Shown: positions 26,655 to 36,478 of the stretch, piece after piece
How positions within the stretch are numbered: the stretch's first letter is position 1
How the letters are laid out: each line of letters starts with the position of its first letter
NCBI RefSeq assembly: GCF_029263785.1
Contig: NZ_JAJUFE010000003.1
Location: 1-64,000, forward strand
Length of the DNA: 64,000 bases
Direction: 5' to 3'
DNA from: Pusillimonas sp.
GTDB taxonomy: Bacteria; Pseudomonadota; Gammaproteobacteria; Burkholderiales; Burkholderiaceae_B
The notes under the pieces: model-generated
The model's input: the letters and a program-made list of their open reading frames with translations, nothing else
Told to the model about the DNA's origin: nothing
Databases searched by the model: none
Position numbers and translations under genes: made by a program

Positions 26655-27581
26655 ATGATCGAACCCCGTCTCAAGTTTGTTACCTGCGCCAGCCCTTCGG
26701 GTGTCCATCGTATGGCGTATTGGGAGTGGGGCGATTCCTCTAGCAGTAAAACCCTGATATGCGTACACGGCCTGACGCGCTGTGGCCGGGATTTTGACGA
26801 ATTGGCTCAAAAGCTGGTCCCGGAGTACCGTGTGGTGGCGCCGGATATCGTAGGCCGTGGACGTTCTGACTGGCTGGACGACCCCAGTGGTTATGCCGTA
26901 CCCCAATACGTTTCTGACATTCTGACCTTGATCGCCCGACTTGACGTGACCGAGGTCGATTGGCTGGGTACGTCCATGGGCGGGTTGATCGGCCTGGGGC
27001 TGGTGGGCGCGCTCGCGGCATCTGCAGCCGGTCGCATTCGACGTGAAGGGTTAGGGTTGCCCGTCGATAGCGCACTGAAATTACGTAAGATCGTACTGAA
27101 CGACATTGGCCCCGGACTCGAACGGCAGGGACTGGCGCGCATTGCGTCTTATGTTGGCACCGACGTTACCTTCAATACCTTTGACGAGGCGGTCGCCTAC
27201 GTTCAGTCAGTGTCATCAGGTTTTGGGCCGCACTCTCAAGCGCAGTGGAATCGCCTGACCCGGGACGTCTTTGTGCAGAAAGACGGGCGATGGATACGAC
27301 ACTACGATCTGCGCCTGGCCCAGCCAATGATGCAACAAGATGAAAGTGCTCTGGATGCAGCCGAAAAAATGCTCTGGTTCGCCTATGACAGCATCACTTC
27401 TCCCATTTTGGTGATTCGGGGCTCGGAGTCTGATGTACTGACCAGGGAGACGTTGAAAGACATGAGCCGCCGTAACCCACAAACCCGGTCTGTCGAGTTT
27501 GCAGGGGTCGGACATGCGCCAACGCTCATGATTGACGAGCAGATCCAGCCTGTCGTGGATTTCCTGCGCGGCTCTGTCTGA
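26655..27581 (+). CDS. Alpha/beta hydrolase
   Basis: Protein of 308 residues with the hydrolase fold. Oxyanion-hole strand LICVHGLTRCGRDF, nucleophile elbow LGTSMGGLIGL (Ser), an acid in the SPILVIRGSESDVL strand, and the catalytic His in FAGVGHAPTL. An insertion after the elbow (AASAAGRIRREGLGL) is common in the betaproteobacterial group. The substrate is unknown. The start ATG at 26655 fits the typical N-terminus; the frame is open 43 codons upstream, overlapping comEC. Confidence 0.85.
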   Translation: MIEPRLKFVTCASPSGVHRMAYWEWGDSSSSKTLICVHGLTRCGRDFDELAQKLVPEYRVVAPDIVGRGRSDWLDDPSGYAVPQYVSDILTLIARLDVTEVDWLGTSMGGLIGLGLVGALAASAAGRIRREGLGLPVDSALKLRKIVLNDIGPGLERQGLARIASYVGTDVTFNTFDEAVAYVQSVSSGFGPHSQAQWNRLTRDVFVQKDGRWIRHYDLRLAQPMMQQDESALDAAEKMLWFAYDSITSPILVIRGSESDVLTRETLKDMSRRNPQTRSVEFAGVGHAPTLMIDEQIQPVVDFLRGSV

Positions 27582-27636
27582 GACGATGGGTCCGGTTCTT
27601 GCCGGTAGGCGTGTCCAGACAAGTACAATGATTTCA

Positions 27637-28488
27637 ATGACTGGAACCAGACTATCCATCAATGCTGATCTGCATTGTCACTCGCGGGTATCAGATGGGG
27701 TGTTGACTCCGACTGCGCTGGCGCAGCGTGCCCGCGAAGGCGGGGTGCAATTATGGTCTCTTACCGACCACGACGAGCTTTCGGGCATCAGCGAAGCGCA
27801 AGAGGCATGCTCCCGGTTTGATCTGGCCTTCGTACCGGGTGTCGAAATATCCGCGACGTGGGCCAAGCGCACGGTGCACATCGTCGGTCTCAATATCGAT
27901 CCGTCGAATCTCGTTCTCCGGCAAGGGCTGGCGTCGGTCCGCGAAGGGCGTGTGGCCAGGGCTCGCCGTATTGCCGAACGACTCGAGAATATGGGTATCC
28001 AGGGAAGCTTTGAGGGCGCGCTCCGCTACGCGTCCAATCCTCAACTGCTCAGTCGCACCCACTTCGCCCGATACATACTCGAGCAGGGTTATTGCTCAAC
28101 CATGCAAGAGGTATTTGATCAATATCTGGGCGAAGGTCGGGCCGGGAACGTCCGTGTTGACTGGGCGAAGCTCGAAGACGCCGTGCAGTGGATAGTTGGA
28201 GCCGGCGGCAGGGCAGTTATTGCTCACCCCGGTCGTTATGCGTATGACGCGACCCAGGCAGATGCCTTTTTTGACATTTTCAAGCAGCTGGGCGGAGAAG
28301 GTATCGAGGTGGTAACCGGCAGCCACCGGCCAGAGCAATTCAAGAAGTACGCCGACGTCGCCCGTCAATATGGCTTTCTGGCATCACGCGGGTCGGATTT
28401 TCATGCACCCAGCGAAAGTCATATTGATCTGGGTTCATTACCCCAGCTGCCGGAGGGCTTGAAGCCGGTCTGGCACGACTGGGTCTGA
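27637..28488 (+). CDS. PHP domain phosphoesterase, RNase AM/TrpH-like
   Basis: Protein of about 283 residues of the polymerase-and-histidinol-phosphatase fold. DLHCHSRVSDG at the N-terminus, LWSLTDHDELSG, FVPGVEIS, AVIAHPGRY and SRGSDFHAP contain the expected metal-binding His and Asp residues. E. coli YciV/RNase AM trims RNA 5' ends and hydrolyses 3',5'-nucleoside bisphosphate. It sits next to trp genes in many bacteria, but not here. Start: ATG 27637 matches family N-termini; ATG 27628 is equally in frame. Confidence 0.88.
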   Translation: MTGTRLSINADLHCHSRVSDGVLTPTALAQRAREGGVQLWSLTDHDELSGISEAQEACSRFDLAFVPGVEISATWAKRTVHIVGLNIDPSNLVLRQGLASVREGRVARARRIAERLENMGIQGSFEGALRYASNPQLLSRTHFARYILEQGYCSTMQEVFDQYLGEGRAGNVRVDWAKLEDAVQWIVGAGGRAVIAHPGRYAYDATQADAFFDIFKQLGGEGIEVVTGSHRPEQFKKYADVARQYGFLASRGSDFHAPSESHIDLGSLPQLPEGLKPVWHDWV

Positions 28489-28491
28489 GCC

Positions 28492-29286
28492 TTACGTCTC
28501 TGAACCGGCAGCGTCGTAGGCGCGCTCGTAATTGACGCCAAAAACACTCATGTATGTGGGATAAAAACTGCAATATAGAATCGCCACTACCACGATATTG
28601 ACCGGCATCAAGACCAGCTGCACCACCCCTGCGGGCAGGCCCAGCGATGTCAACAGGCTTCCGCTGGTTTGCACAGCAACAAAAATTGCACCCCAACTGA
28701 CGCCATATAACAAGAACGGCCATTTGTTGCGCCAGCATGCGACCATGGAGTAAAAAAGCGCCTGCACCAGTCTGATTCCGTGCCAGCCTGTCAAGGCCGG
28801 CGCATGCCAGAACAAGGCCGAAATCAGTATATAAAGGATGGCGAAGGTAATCAGCGGAGGGAGCAGGGCGTCAAACAAGACCGCGGGATCAATGTTGCTG
28901 CCATCGCCGATAGCGGTCGACAGCTGACCCAAAAATGGCAAGGTCGAGATAAAGCCGGCAATCATGCAGCATCCCAGGTAAGCCAGACCCAAACGAAAAA
29001 GGCGGCGTCGTACCGCCTTATCGCGTAAAGGCTCAAGCCACATGCCAGGCATCATCTGGCGACCCTTCGAAATATTCCTGCAGGCGCAAAGTGTGATGAA
29101 AGTAAGGACTGGGGTCGCCGCAATCAGAACCATCTGGCCGATGATCGGGATCGCCGAAGATATGGTGATGAACAGGCTGGTCAGAAGACCCCAGAAGAAC
29201 ATTGCCAGAGGCTGTTGCCTGAATATCCGGCCGCCTTCCTGAATCCAGGACCAACCGGAACGAAAGGGAAGTTTTGCTGCTTGCAT
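28492..29286 (-). CDS. BPSS1780 family membrane protein
   Basis: Integral membrane protein of 264 residues with about six hydrophobic segments, including LAMFFWGLLTSLFITISSAIP and ILYILISALFWHAPAL. The N-terminal AKLPFRSGWSWIQEGGRIFRQQPL is the signature stretch of the BPSS1780 family, common in Burkholderiales and of unknown function. It ends 3 bp before the convergent PHP gene and lies 36 bp downstream of thrB, probably co-transcribed with it, an order also common in related genera. Confidence 0.8.
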   Translation of the reverse strand: MQAAKLPFRSGWSWIQEGGRIFRQQPLAMFFWGLLTSLFITISSAIPIIGQMVLIAATPVLTFITLCACRNISKGRQMMPGMWLEPLRDKAVRRRLFRLGLAYLGCCMIAGFISTLPFLGQLSTAIGDGSNIDPAVLFDALLPPLITFAILYILISALFWHAPALTGWHGIRLVQALFYSMVACWRNKWPFLLYGVSWGAIFVAVQTSGSLLTSLGLPAGVVQLVLMPVNIVVVAILYCSFYPTYMSVFGVNYERAYDAAGSET

Positions 29287-29322
29287 GAGATTTCCTGCTT
29301 GACGGTGCCCGTGGACTGCAGA

Positions 29323-30291
29323 TCAGGGCAGCGCCGGCGCGGGCGTTTCACGCCGTTTTCGCAAAATGCGCTCGAAATGTCTCGGATCATGTGGCTTGAG
29401 CGTTTGAGCGGGCCGAGGCAAAAAGAAGTCGAACAGTCTGGAAGTCCAGAAACGAAGGGCGGCTGCTTGCAACAGCAATGGCCAGGCTTCCCGCTCTTCA
29501 GCCGTGAACGGCCGGACTTCTGCGTAGGCCTTTAGCCAGGCATTGATCTTATCTTCGATGAATGCACCGCTATTGCGTTCGATACACCAGTCGTTGACGC
29601 TTACCGCAACGTCGAAAAGCCAGGTGTCGCATCCCGCGAAGTAAAAGTCGATAAAGCCACCCATGCGAGGGTTTTCGTATGTGCCATCGAACAAAACGTT
29701 GTCGCGAAACAGGTCGCAGTGTGCCGGGCCGAAGGGCAGCTTTGCATAAAGCTCAGACGCAGCAAATGAGATCTGCTCGTCAAGCACCGTGTTGATCAGG
29801 TCGGACTGATGCTCGTCGAGAAAGGGCACGACTTTCGGAATGGTGGATCGCCACCAGTCCAGGCCTCGCAGATTAGGTTGCTTCAGGGAAAAATCCTGCG
29901 CGGCAAGATGCGTCCGGGCAAGCGTTTGGCCTGCCAAGGCACAGTGCAAGGGGCCGGGGTCTGGTTCGTAGCCTCCTGAAAGGCGACTGACAATGGCGGC
30001 CGGCTTGCCATGCAGGACGCCCAGTCGCTCGCCGTTCTTACGGGTTTGAGGCTGGGGAACCGGAATTCCCCTGTTGGCCAGGTGATGCATCAGCTCGATG
30101 TAGAACGGCAATTGCTCGTATGTGAGCACCTCGAATAAGGTCAGTACATACTCGCCCTGGGTGGTTGTCAGGAAATAGTTGGTGTTCTCAATACCGGCGG
30201 TAATTCCCCGCAGAGTAACCAGCTCGCCCAGAGTGTAATGATGCAAAAGCTCGCGTGCGTCGTCGTCGCTGACAGGGGTGAATACGGCCAT
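29323..30291 (-). CDS. thrB: Homoserine kinase, ChoK-like type
   Basis: Kinase of 322 residues with the aminoglycoside/choline kinase fold used for homoserine in many proteobacteria, unlike the GHMP enzyme of E. coli. Conserved: GIENTNYFLTT (nucleotide loop), catalytic FGPAHCDLFRDNVLFDG, and the metal aspartate in GFIDFYFAGCDTWLFD. It makes O-phosphohomoserine for threonine. The length is normal. Confidence 0.92.
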   Translation of the reverse strand: MAVFTPVSDDDARELLHHYTLGELVTLRGITAGIENTNYFLTTTQGEYVLTLFEVLTYEQLPFYIELMHHLANRGIPVPQPQTRKNGERLGVLHGKPAAIVSRLSGGYEPDPGPLHCALAGQTLARTHLAAQDFSLKQPNLRGLDWWRSTIPKVVPFLDEHQSDLINTVLDEQISFAASELYAKLPFGPAHCDLFRDNVLFDGTYENPRMGGFIDFYFAGCDTWLFDVAVSVNDWCIERNSGAFIEDKINAWLKAYAEVRPFTAEEREAWPLLLQAAALRFWTSRLFDFFLPRPAQTLKPHDPRHFERILRKRRETPAPALP

Positions 30292-30439
30292 AAAGAAAAT
30301 AAGCAGTCAAGGATTTTGGGCACTGCCTGGAGCAGCAATGCCGGATTGTAAAGCAGTGGGTTCAAAGGGGGAAACGTGCCTCTATGGCTCCGAACGTTAA
30401 AATCGGCTCTGATCCCTAACTTATTCACTATACCGTATC

Positions 30440-31432
30440 GTGAAATCCACCTTGCCTGCCGCTTCAGGGTGGCGCTTGTGCGTTGCTCCCATGATCGACG
30501 TTACTGATCGTCATTGTCGCTTTTTTCATCGTCTCCTGGCACCCAGGGCACGACTCTATACCGAGATGATTACGACCGGCGCCCTTATGCACGGAGACGT
30601 CGCCAGACACCTGGATTTCAATGAATCCGAAACGCCGGTGGCACTTCAACTGGGGGGCAGTGATCCGGCGGCATTGGCAGAGTGTGCCAAGCTTGGCGAG
30701 CAATGGGGCTACGACGAGATCAATCTCAATTGCGGTTGCCCTTCGGATCGTGTTCAACGGGGAGCGTTTGGCGCCTGTCTGATGGCAGAGCCCCAACTGG
30801 TGGCCGATTGCATAAAGGCCATGCAAGATGCAGTCACTGTTCCGGTCACCGTCAAGCATCGGCTTGGCCTGGACTACGATGACTCGTACAGCTTTGTGAG
30901 AGATTTCGTGGGGCAGTTGCATCGGATTGGCTGCAGGGTATTTATCGTCCATGCCCGTAACGCGGTGCTCCAGGGATTGTCTCCCAAGGACAACCGCGAA
31001 ATCCCTCCATTGCGGTACGACGTCGCCCACCAGCTCAAAATTGATTTTCCGGACTCTGTCTTTGTGTTGAATGGCGGGCTGGCACAGCCTGATCAGGCTA
31101 TAGCCCAGTTGCAGCGTTTTGATGGCGTCATGCTGGGTCGAGCGGCATGGCACACTCCCGGGGTGCTTTCCGGGATTTCCCGAGACCTGTACCCGGAAGA
31201 ACCCCTGCTGGAGCCAGGCCAGGTCGTGCATGCAATGGTGGAGTATGCGCAGGCTCAGGTCGCGCGGGGCGTTCCCTTGCGCATGGTATTGAAACCCATG
31301 CTTGGCTGGATGTCGGGCAGGCCGGGGGCGCGATACTGGCGCCGCATGCTTTCTGATGCCTCGTTGTTGAACAGGAATGATCCCGGGATGCTCGAACAAG
31401 CGTGGCACGATCTTGTACGACGGGCCGAATAA
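30440..31432 (+). CDS. dusA: tRNA-dihydrouridine(20/20a) synthase DusA
   Basis: FMN enzyme of 330 residues that reduces uridine 20 in tRNA. Motifs: VAPMIDVTDRHCRFF (FMN loop), LNCGCPSDRVQRGAFGACLM with the catalytic Cys, VKHRLGLD and FVLNGGL. The start codon is GTG at 30440; no ATG precedes these conserved residues in frame. Divergent from thrB. Confidence 0.94.
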   Translation: MKSTLPAASGWRLCVAPMIDVTDRHCRFFHRLLAPRARLYTEMITTGALMHGDVARHLDFNESETPVALQLGGSDPAALAECAKLGEQWGYDEINLNCGCPSDRVQRGAFGACLMAEPQLVADCIKAMQDAVTVPVTVKHRLGLDYDDSYSFVRDFVGQLHRIGCRVFIVHARNAVLQGLSPKDNREIPPLRYDVAHQLKIDFPDSVFVLNGGLAQPDQAIAQLQRFDGVMLGRAAWHTPGVLSGISRDLYPEEPLLEPGQVVHAMVEYAQAQVARGVPLRMVLKPMLGWMSGRPGARYWRRMLSDASLLNRNDPGMLEQAWHDLVRRAE

Positions 31433-31457
31433 AAAATAATGGCGCCTTTGCGGCGCC
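31428..31457 (-). terminator. Terminator of the yihY-CBS operon
   Basis: On the minus strand GGCGCC (31457-31452), a 5-nt loop and GGCGCC (31446-31441) are followed by ATTATTTTTTATT. It overlaps the dusA stop codon, so it serves the leftward operon only; on the plus strand no T-run follows. Confidence 0.75.
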
Positions 31458-31480
31458 GGTTAATCAGGCCAGGGCTGCGA

Positions 31481-31951
31481 TCAATTTCCTTCTTCTGTCT
31501 GAAGGGCCTCGCCATCGCCCGGCCAATCGCGAATGTATGCTTTCAGCATGTTGTTCTCGAACTGCTGCGCCGCCACGATGGCCTGCGCCATATCGTAAAA
31601 CGATATGACGCCTTGCAGGACGGGCCCGTCCATGACAGGCATATACCGTGCGTGCTTATCCAGCATCAGGCGCTGGACCTCTTGTGCGCTGGTGTTGGGT
31701 GTGACACTGACGGGTGCATCGTCCATGATGCTGCGAATGGTGTAGTTGCCGGTGTTTCCGCCGTTGGCATGCAGATGCCGGATGATTTCGCGGAAGGTGA
31801 GCATGCCGACAAGTTCGCCGTGCTCCATGATGACCAGCGACCCGATGTCTTGTTCGCTCATGGTTTCGAGCGCTTTTGTAATGGGCATGTCAGGGGTGGC
31901 GGTATAAAGGGTGTGTCCCTTGACGCGCAATATCTCACTGACTTTCAACAT
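31481..31951 (-). CDS. CBS-domain pair protein
   Basis: Protein of 156 residues made of two CBS domains: SEILRVKGHTLYTATPDMPI...GSLVIMEHGELVGMLTFREI and SIMDDAPVSVTPNTSAQE...YMPVMDGPVLQGVISFYDM. Such stand-alone pairs bind adenine nucleotides or S-adenosyl ligands and often regulate partners. The start ATG 31951 has GGAGG upstream and lies 17 bp inside the end of yihY, so the two are coupled. Confidence 0.87.
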   Translation of the reverse strand: MLKVSEILRVKGHTLYTATPDMPITKALETMSEQDIGSLVIMEHGELVGMLTFREIIRHLHANGGNTGNYTIRSIMDDAPVSVTPNTSAQEVQRLMLDKHARYMPVMDGPVLQGVISFYDMAQAIVAAQQFENNMLKAYIRDWPGDGEALQTEEGN

Positions 31952-33332
31952 GGGGGGCCTCCTCCGTCTGCCTGATTTTATTTGTATTTTGCCTGAGATC
32001 CGCAATTTGGGGTAGAACACTTCCGGTTTGTGAACCATCGTTGCTGCGTGCTACAGGAGTTTGCTCCGGCAATCCGGAGTCGATCAGGTCGCCTAACGAC
32101 AGGTCGGGGTCGCTGGTAAGCACCGCTGCGATACCCGTCAAGAGGTAGGGCACGTTGTCCAGTCCTGACTGGTGACGATCAATCAATAACAAGTCGACCA
32201 GGCGTCCCAGCTTGGCCTGATTCAGATCACATGCAAGTACCCATTGATCGGAACCCTTGTCCTTGTCCTGGGTGGGGACCGCATAGCCCAGGCCATGCAG
32301 CGTCGCCAGTATGTGATTGAGTTCGTCGGGATGCAGCCTCAGGTGTGCACTGAGAAACCGCGAGCTGCGTCCAGGGGTGGGTGTTCCTTGTGCGCTTCGC
32401 AATAGACGCATGATATTGATGGCGTCCACAATGGCTGCGCCAGGCTGGCGCTGCTCGGCCCATCTTCTCATGCGCAATGCCGGCAACGTGGCTGCAACGG
32501 TGGCACCCAGCAAAATACCCAGCCAGGAAAGATAGATCCAGAGCAAGAAGATGGGTAGCGTTGCAAACGCCCCGTAAATGATCGTGTACGACGGGAAGTG
32601 CGAAATATAAAGTGCGAATCCCCACTTCATGATCGCCAGCACCACAGCGGTACCCATGCCGCCCACCAGTGCATCTCGCCAATAGACTTCCCGATTAGGG
32701 ACATAGACGAAGAGGGCGGCAAATCCCAGGCCAGTGAACAGAATCGGTGCCACCGACAACAGCAGATTCATGGCCGCTGACATTTCACCGACCAAGCCCA
32801 GCGACTGCTGTGTAAGAACAGTTGTGGTCCACAGGCTGGCGCCCGCCAATATCGGCCCCAGCGAAATAATCGCCCAGTAAACCAGAATGCGCTGACGCAG
32901 TGGTCGGCGATGTTCGACGCTCCAGATGTCGTTGAGCACCCCATCTATGGTCATGATCAGCATGATCGACACGATGACCAGGAAGGCCGTACCCACTGCG
33001 GTCAGCCCCGACGCCTTGGCGGCAAACTGATTCAGATACGCCATGACGTTGTCGGACACGGCAGGTGGCATCAGGCTGGTGGTGAGGAAGTTTTCAAGCG
33101 CCAGTTTGAATTCCGCAAAAAGCGGAAAGGCCGTGAACAGGGAAAGCACGACGGCAAGCAGCGGGACGATGGCCAGGACGGTTGTGTAAGTCAGGCTTGC
33201 GGCGATCTGTGGCAGCCTTTTTTCGCTGGCACGCTGCAGCGCGTATTGCACCGCCTTGCCCAAGCTGCTTAGTCGGTCGGCGCTTGCTGGCGGGATTTCG
33301 CGATTGGAGTCGGTACCGTCTTCATGTTGCAT
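31935..33332 (-). CDS. YihY/virulence factor BrkB family inner membrane protein
   Basis: Membrane protein of 465 residues. The N-terminal 300 residues carry six helices of the YihY/BrkB family: QIAASLTYTTVLAIVPLLAVVLSLF, NDIWSVEHRRPLRQRILVYW and YTIIYGAFATLPIFLLWIYLSW. Some members were once mislabelled ribonuclease BN; in Bordetella BrkB was linked to serum resistance. The C-terminal 150 residues are a soluble winged-helix-like extension. Start: ATG 33332; an in-frame ATG at 33440 would overlap the divergent gene. Confidence 0.85.
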   Translation of the reverse strand: MQHEDGTDSNREIPPASADRLSSLGKAVQYALQRASEKRLPQIAASLTYTTVLAIVPLLAVVLSLFTAFPLFAEFKLALENFLTTSLMPPAVSDNVMAYLNQFAAKASGLTAVGTAFLVIVSIMLIMTIDGVLNDIWSVEHRRPLRQRILVYWAIISLGPILAGASLWTTTVLTQQSLGLVGEMSAAMNLLLSVAPILFTGLGFAALFVYVPNREVYWRDALVGGMGTAVVLAIMKWGFALYISHFPSYTIIYGAFATLPIFLLWIYLSWLGILLGATVAATLPALRMRRWAEQRQPGAAIVDAINIMRLLRSAQGTPTPGRSSRFLSAHLRLHPDELNHILATLHGLGYAVPTQDKDKGSDQWVLACDLNQAKLGRLVDLLLIDRHQSGLDNVPYLLTGIAAVLTSDPDLSLGDLIDSGLPEQTPVARSNDGSQTGSVLPQIADLRQNTNKIRQTEEAPHVESQ

Positions 33333-33404
33333 GATGCATGCCGATTGCGGCCTGTATGCCACTGTGCTGGAAACTCGTTCGTCAATCCGGGTAATAATAC
33401 CAGT

Positions 33405-33800
33405 ATGACTACACCCCGACTCAATCCTGTACTGCGCCATGGCGCCTCGGTATCGCTGCTGGCGCTGATTGCGCTGTGCCTGTTGTGGGAGCTATGGCTC
33501 GCACCATTGCGCCCAGGGGGCTCCTGGCTGGTATTGAAGGTACTGCCGTTATTGCTGCCATTGCGGGGTGTACTCAAAGGCAATCTTTACACCATGCAAT
33601 GGGCGTCGATGCTCATATTGATCTATTTCATGGAAGGTGTGGTTCGCGCGTACTCCGACCCTGCGCCGGCGTCGGTGGCCATGGCAGGCCTCGAGATTGT
33701 CTTCAGCCTTGTCTTTTACCTTTGTTCCATTTTTTACCTGAGGCCCGCAAAGCGTGCAGCGAAACTCGCGGGGCGCACCTCGAACGGGGTGCGGTCATGA
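33405..33800 (+). CDS. DUF2069 family small membrane protein
   Basis: Protein of 131 residues with three or four hydrophobic segments: SLLALIALCLLWELWLAPL, VLKVLPLLLPLRGVLKGNLYT and IVFSLVFYLCSIFYLRP. The LPLRGVLKGNLYTMQWASML stretch is the DUF2069 hallmark. The function is unknown. The stop overlaps the selO start by 4 bp (ATGA), so the genes are coupled. Confidence 0.83.
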   Translation: MTTPRLNPVLRHGASVSLLALIALCLLWELWLAPLRPGGSWLVLKVLPLLLPLRGVLKGNLYTMQWASMLILIYFMEGVVRAYSDPAPASVAMAGLEIVFSLVFYLCSIFYLRPAKRAAKLAGRTSNGVRS

Positions 33801-35275
33801 GCGTTGACTCCATCGACGATCTGTCAACCGACAACTCATTTGCTCGCCTGCCTGGGCAGTTTTATACACGTTTGAACACCCAGCCCCTGGATCGTCCCCG
33901 TTTGCTGCATGCAAACGTGTCTGTTGCGCACATGCTTGGGTTATCTGACGAGGCTTTGACCCGTCCAGAGTTCCTGGATGTCGTTTCAGGCAATAGGGGT
34001 TTGCGCGGTGGTGACACTCTGGCGGCCGTCTACAGTGGACATCAATTCGGCGTATGGGCAGGCCAGTTAGGAGACGGCAGAGCACATTTACTGGGCGAAG
34101 TCCTTACGCCACAAGGCGGGCTCGAGCTTCAGCTGAAGGGCTCCGGTCTTACACCGTACTCCAGAATGGGAGACGGCCGGGCTGTAATTCGTTCATCGGT
34201 GCGTGAATACCTGGCTAGTGAAGCCATGGAGGGCCTGGGTATCGCAACCACGCGTGCACTGGCCGTGGTTACTGCCCAGGATCCCGTCTACCGCGAGACC
34301 GTAGAAAGGGCGGCTGTTGTCACCCGGGTGTCGCCTACCTTTGTCCGCTTCGGTTCGTTTGAACATTGGACTCAGCATCCAGAGCTGATGCAAGCGCTGC
34401 TCGATTACATCGTTGATCGCTTCTACCCCGAATGCCGCGTCGACTCCGCCGGTGACACTCGGGGCACGCATGCAACCATTCTTCGGTTTCTACGGGCCGT
34501 TATCAGGCGTTCTGCCAAGCTTGTCGCCGATTGGCAGACAGTGGGCTTTTGCCATGGCGTGATGAATACCGACAATATGTCGATCATTGGCGTGACCCTT
34601 GATTACGGTCCCTATGGCTTCATGGACGCCTTTCAGATCGGCCACATCTGCAACCACACTGACACCCAAGGTCGTTATGCCTGGAATGCGCAGCCGTCGG
34701 TCATGCATTGGAATCTGTACCGGCTAGCCAGTGCGCTGGCCGTTCTCGGGCCCGAGCCCGACGACCTGCGTGAGCAATTAAGCGGTTTTGAGCCTGATTT
34801 TCTCGACGCATATCATAGCAATCTCGTCCGAAAGTTCGGCTTGCGCGCCTGGCAGGACGCAGACGAGGCATGGGTCGACGATTGGTGGCGGCTGCTGCAC
34901 ACCCAACAAGCTGATTTCACCTTGAGTTTTCGTCGTCTCGCGACGGTGACGACCGATCCGGAATCTTTCCTGGGCCTATTTTCGGATCGTGAGGCAGCCA
35001 AGGCCTGGCTGGAAAACTATCATGCGCGAATCGAGCGTGACGCGCTTCCCGAGCAGGAGCGAATCGCGCAGATGAATCAGGCGAATCCCGTCTATGTGTT
35101 GCGGAATCATCTTGCCGAGTTGGCGATCCAGGCCGCCGAGAAGGACGATGCGACCGAAATCGATACGCTGCTGAAGTTGCTCAGAACGCCCTACGTCGAA
35201 CGGCCAGGGTACGAAGCTTATGCCGCGCCTGCTCCTGATTGGGCCAGGGATCTACATGTGAGTTGCTCATCGTGA
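33797..35275 (+). CDS. selO: Protein adenylyltransferase SelO (YdiU)
   Basis: Pseudokinase-fold enzyme of 492 residues that transfers AMP to Ser, Thr or Tyr of target proteins in oxidative stress. Seen: YSGHQFGVWAGQLGDGRA, LKGSGLTPYSRMGDGRAV (nucleotide loop), GFCHGVMNTDNMSIIGVTLDYGPYGF region with the catalytic and metal residues, and the C-terminal end HVSCSS matching the Cys near the end of bacterial SelO. It is translationally coupled to the DUF2069 gene. Confidence 0.93.
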   Translation: MSVDSIDDLSTDNSFARLPGQFYTRLNTQPLDRPRLLHANVSVAHMLGLSDEALTRPEFLDVVSGNRGLRGGDTLAAVYSGHQFGVWAGQLGDGRAHLLGEVLTPQGGLELQLKGSGLTPYSRMGDGRAVIRSSVREYLASEAMEGLGIATTRALAVVTAQDPVYRETVERAAVVTRVSPTFVRFGSFEHWTQHPELMQALLDYIVDRFYPECRVDSAGDTRGTHATILRFLRAVIRRSAKLVADWQTVGFCHGVMNTDNMSIIGVTLDYGPYGFMDAFQIGHICNHTDTQGRYAWNAQPSVMHWNLYRLASALAVLGPEPDDLREQLSGFEPDFLDAYHSNLVRKFGLRAWQDADEAWVDDWWRLLHTQQADFTLSFRRLATVTTDPESFLGLFSDREAAKAWLENYHARIERDALPEQERIAQMNQANPVYVLRNHLAELAIQAAEKDDATEIDTLLKLLRTPYVERPGYEAYAAPAPDWARDLHVSCSS

Positions 35276-35401
35276 TCCTGTCTCGTAAAGCATGAAGTCA
35301 CCCCGGCTCATATTATGATGTCGAAATCCCCGATACCTGGCGCTGCAAGGCGCAGCGTCTGAACAGTTTGCAGATCTTTCTCTACTATCCAAGTACCTAC
35401 T

Positions 35402-36454
35402 ATGTCCGGCAACACCCTAGGCAAGATTTTTTGTGTCACTAATTTTGGCGAGTCCCACGGTCCCGCAATCGGTGCCGTTGTTGATGGTTGCCCGGCCGGC
35501 ATGGCGCTGACAGCCGAAGACATACAGCTGGAACTTGACCGGCGGCGTCCCGGTACTTCCAGGCACGTTACGCAACGGCAAGAAGCCGACAAGGTCGAGA
35601 TTCTTTCGGGTGTCTATGAAGGCGTGACCACCGGGGCGCCTATCGGTTTGCTTATTCGTAATACCGACGCGCGAAGCAAGGATTACAGCGACATCGAAAA
35701 CACATTCCGCCCCGGCCACGCCGACTATACGTATTGGAACAAATACGGCGTGCGTGATCCGCGCGGAGGCGGTCGCTCTTCGGCACGCCTGACAGCGCCT
35801 ACCGTTGCAGCCGGAGCCATAGCCAAGAAATGGCTGGCACAACAGTACCAGGTTCGCATTCGAGGATACATGAGCCAGCTTGGTCCGATTGTCATTCCGT
35901 TTGAAAGCTGGGACGAAGTCTCGAATAATCCGTTTTATGCGCCCAATGCCGCCATCGTTGAAGAACTCGAAGCCTATATGGATCAGCTTCGACGTGACGG
36001 TGATTCGATTGGCGCGCGTATCGAGGTTGTCGCGGAAGGCGTGCCTGCAGGTTGGGGCGAACCGCTATACGACCGACTTGACGCCGATATTGCCCATGCG
36101 ATGATGGGACTTAATGCGGTTAAGGGCGTATCGATCGGTGCCGGTTTCGAAAGTATCGCCCAGCGCGGTTCGGAGCACGGCGACGAAATCACACCCGAAG
36201 GGTTCATCAGCAACAATGCGGGCGGTATATTGGGCGGCATATCTTCGAGTCAGCCCATCACCGTTTCCTTGGCCATCAAGCCCACATCCAGTATCCGGAT
36301 CGAACGGCGATCCGTCGACAAACAGGGTAATCCGGTGCAGGTCAAGACACTTGGGCGGCACGATCCTTGCGTCGGAATCCGGGCAACGCCCATTGCCGAA
36401 TCATTGTTGGCCATTGTGTTGATGGATCACGCCTTGCGTCAGCGCGCATCGTAA
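35402..36454 (+). CDS. aroC: Chorismate synthase
   Basis: Enzyme of 350 residues catalysing the last shikimate step, EPSP to chorismate, with reduced FMN. Motifs: [40 protein letters not shown] with RSSARLTA, and the C-terminal [15 protein letters not shown]. Full length. It supplies chorismate for aromatic amino acids; trpF lies 8 kb downstream. Confidence 0.97.
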   Translation: MSGNTLGKIFCVTNFGESHGPAIGAVVDGCPAGMALTAEDIQLELDRRRPGTSRHVTQRQEADKVEILSGVYEGVTTGAPIGLLIRNTDARSKDYSDIENTFRPGHADYTYWNKYGVRDPRGGGRSSARLTAPTVAAGAIAKKWLAQQYQVRIRGYMSQLGPIVIPFESWDEVSNNPFYAPNAAIVEELEAYMDQLRRDGDSIGARIEVVAEGVPAGWGEPLYDRLDADIAHAMMGLNAVKGVSIGAGFESIAQRGSEHGDEITPEGFISNNAGGILGGISSSQPITVSLAIKPTSSIRIERRSVDKQGNPVQVKTLGRHDPCVGIRATPIAESLLAIVLMDHALRQRAS

Positions 36455-36478
36455 ATACTTGCCGTCGCGGAGATGAAT

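Noticed and set aside
30464-31408. 314-codon minus-strand frame opposite dusA
   Set aside because: dusA motifs are complete on the plus strand; the shadow frame has unlikely composition.
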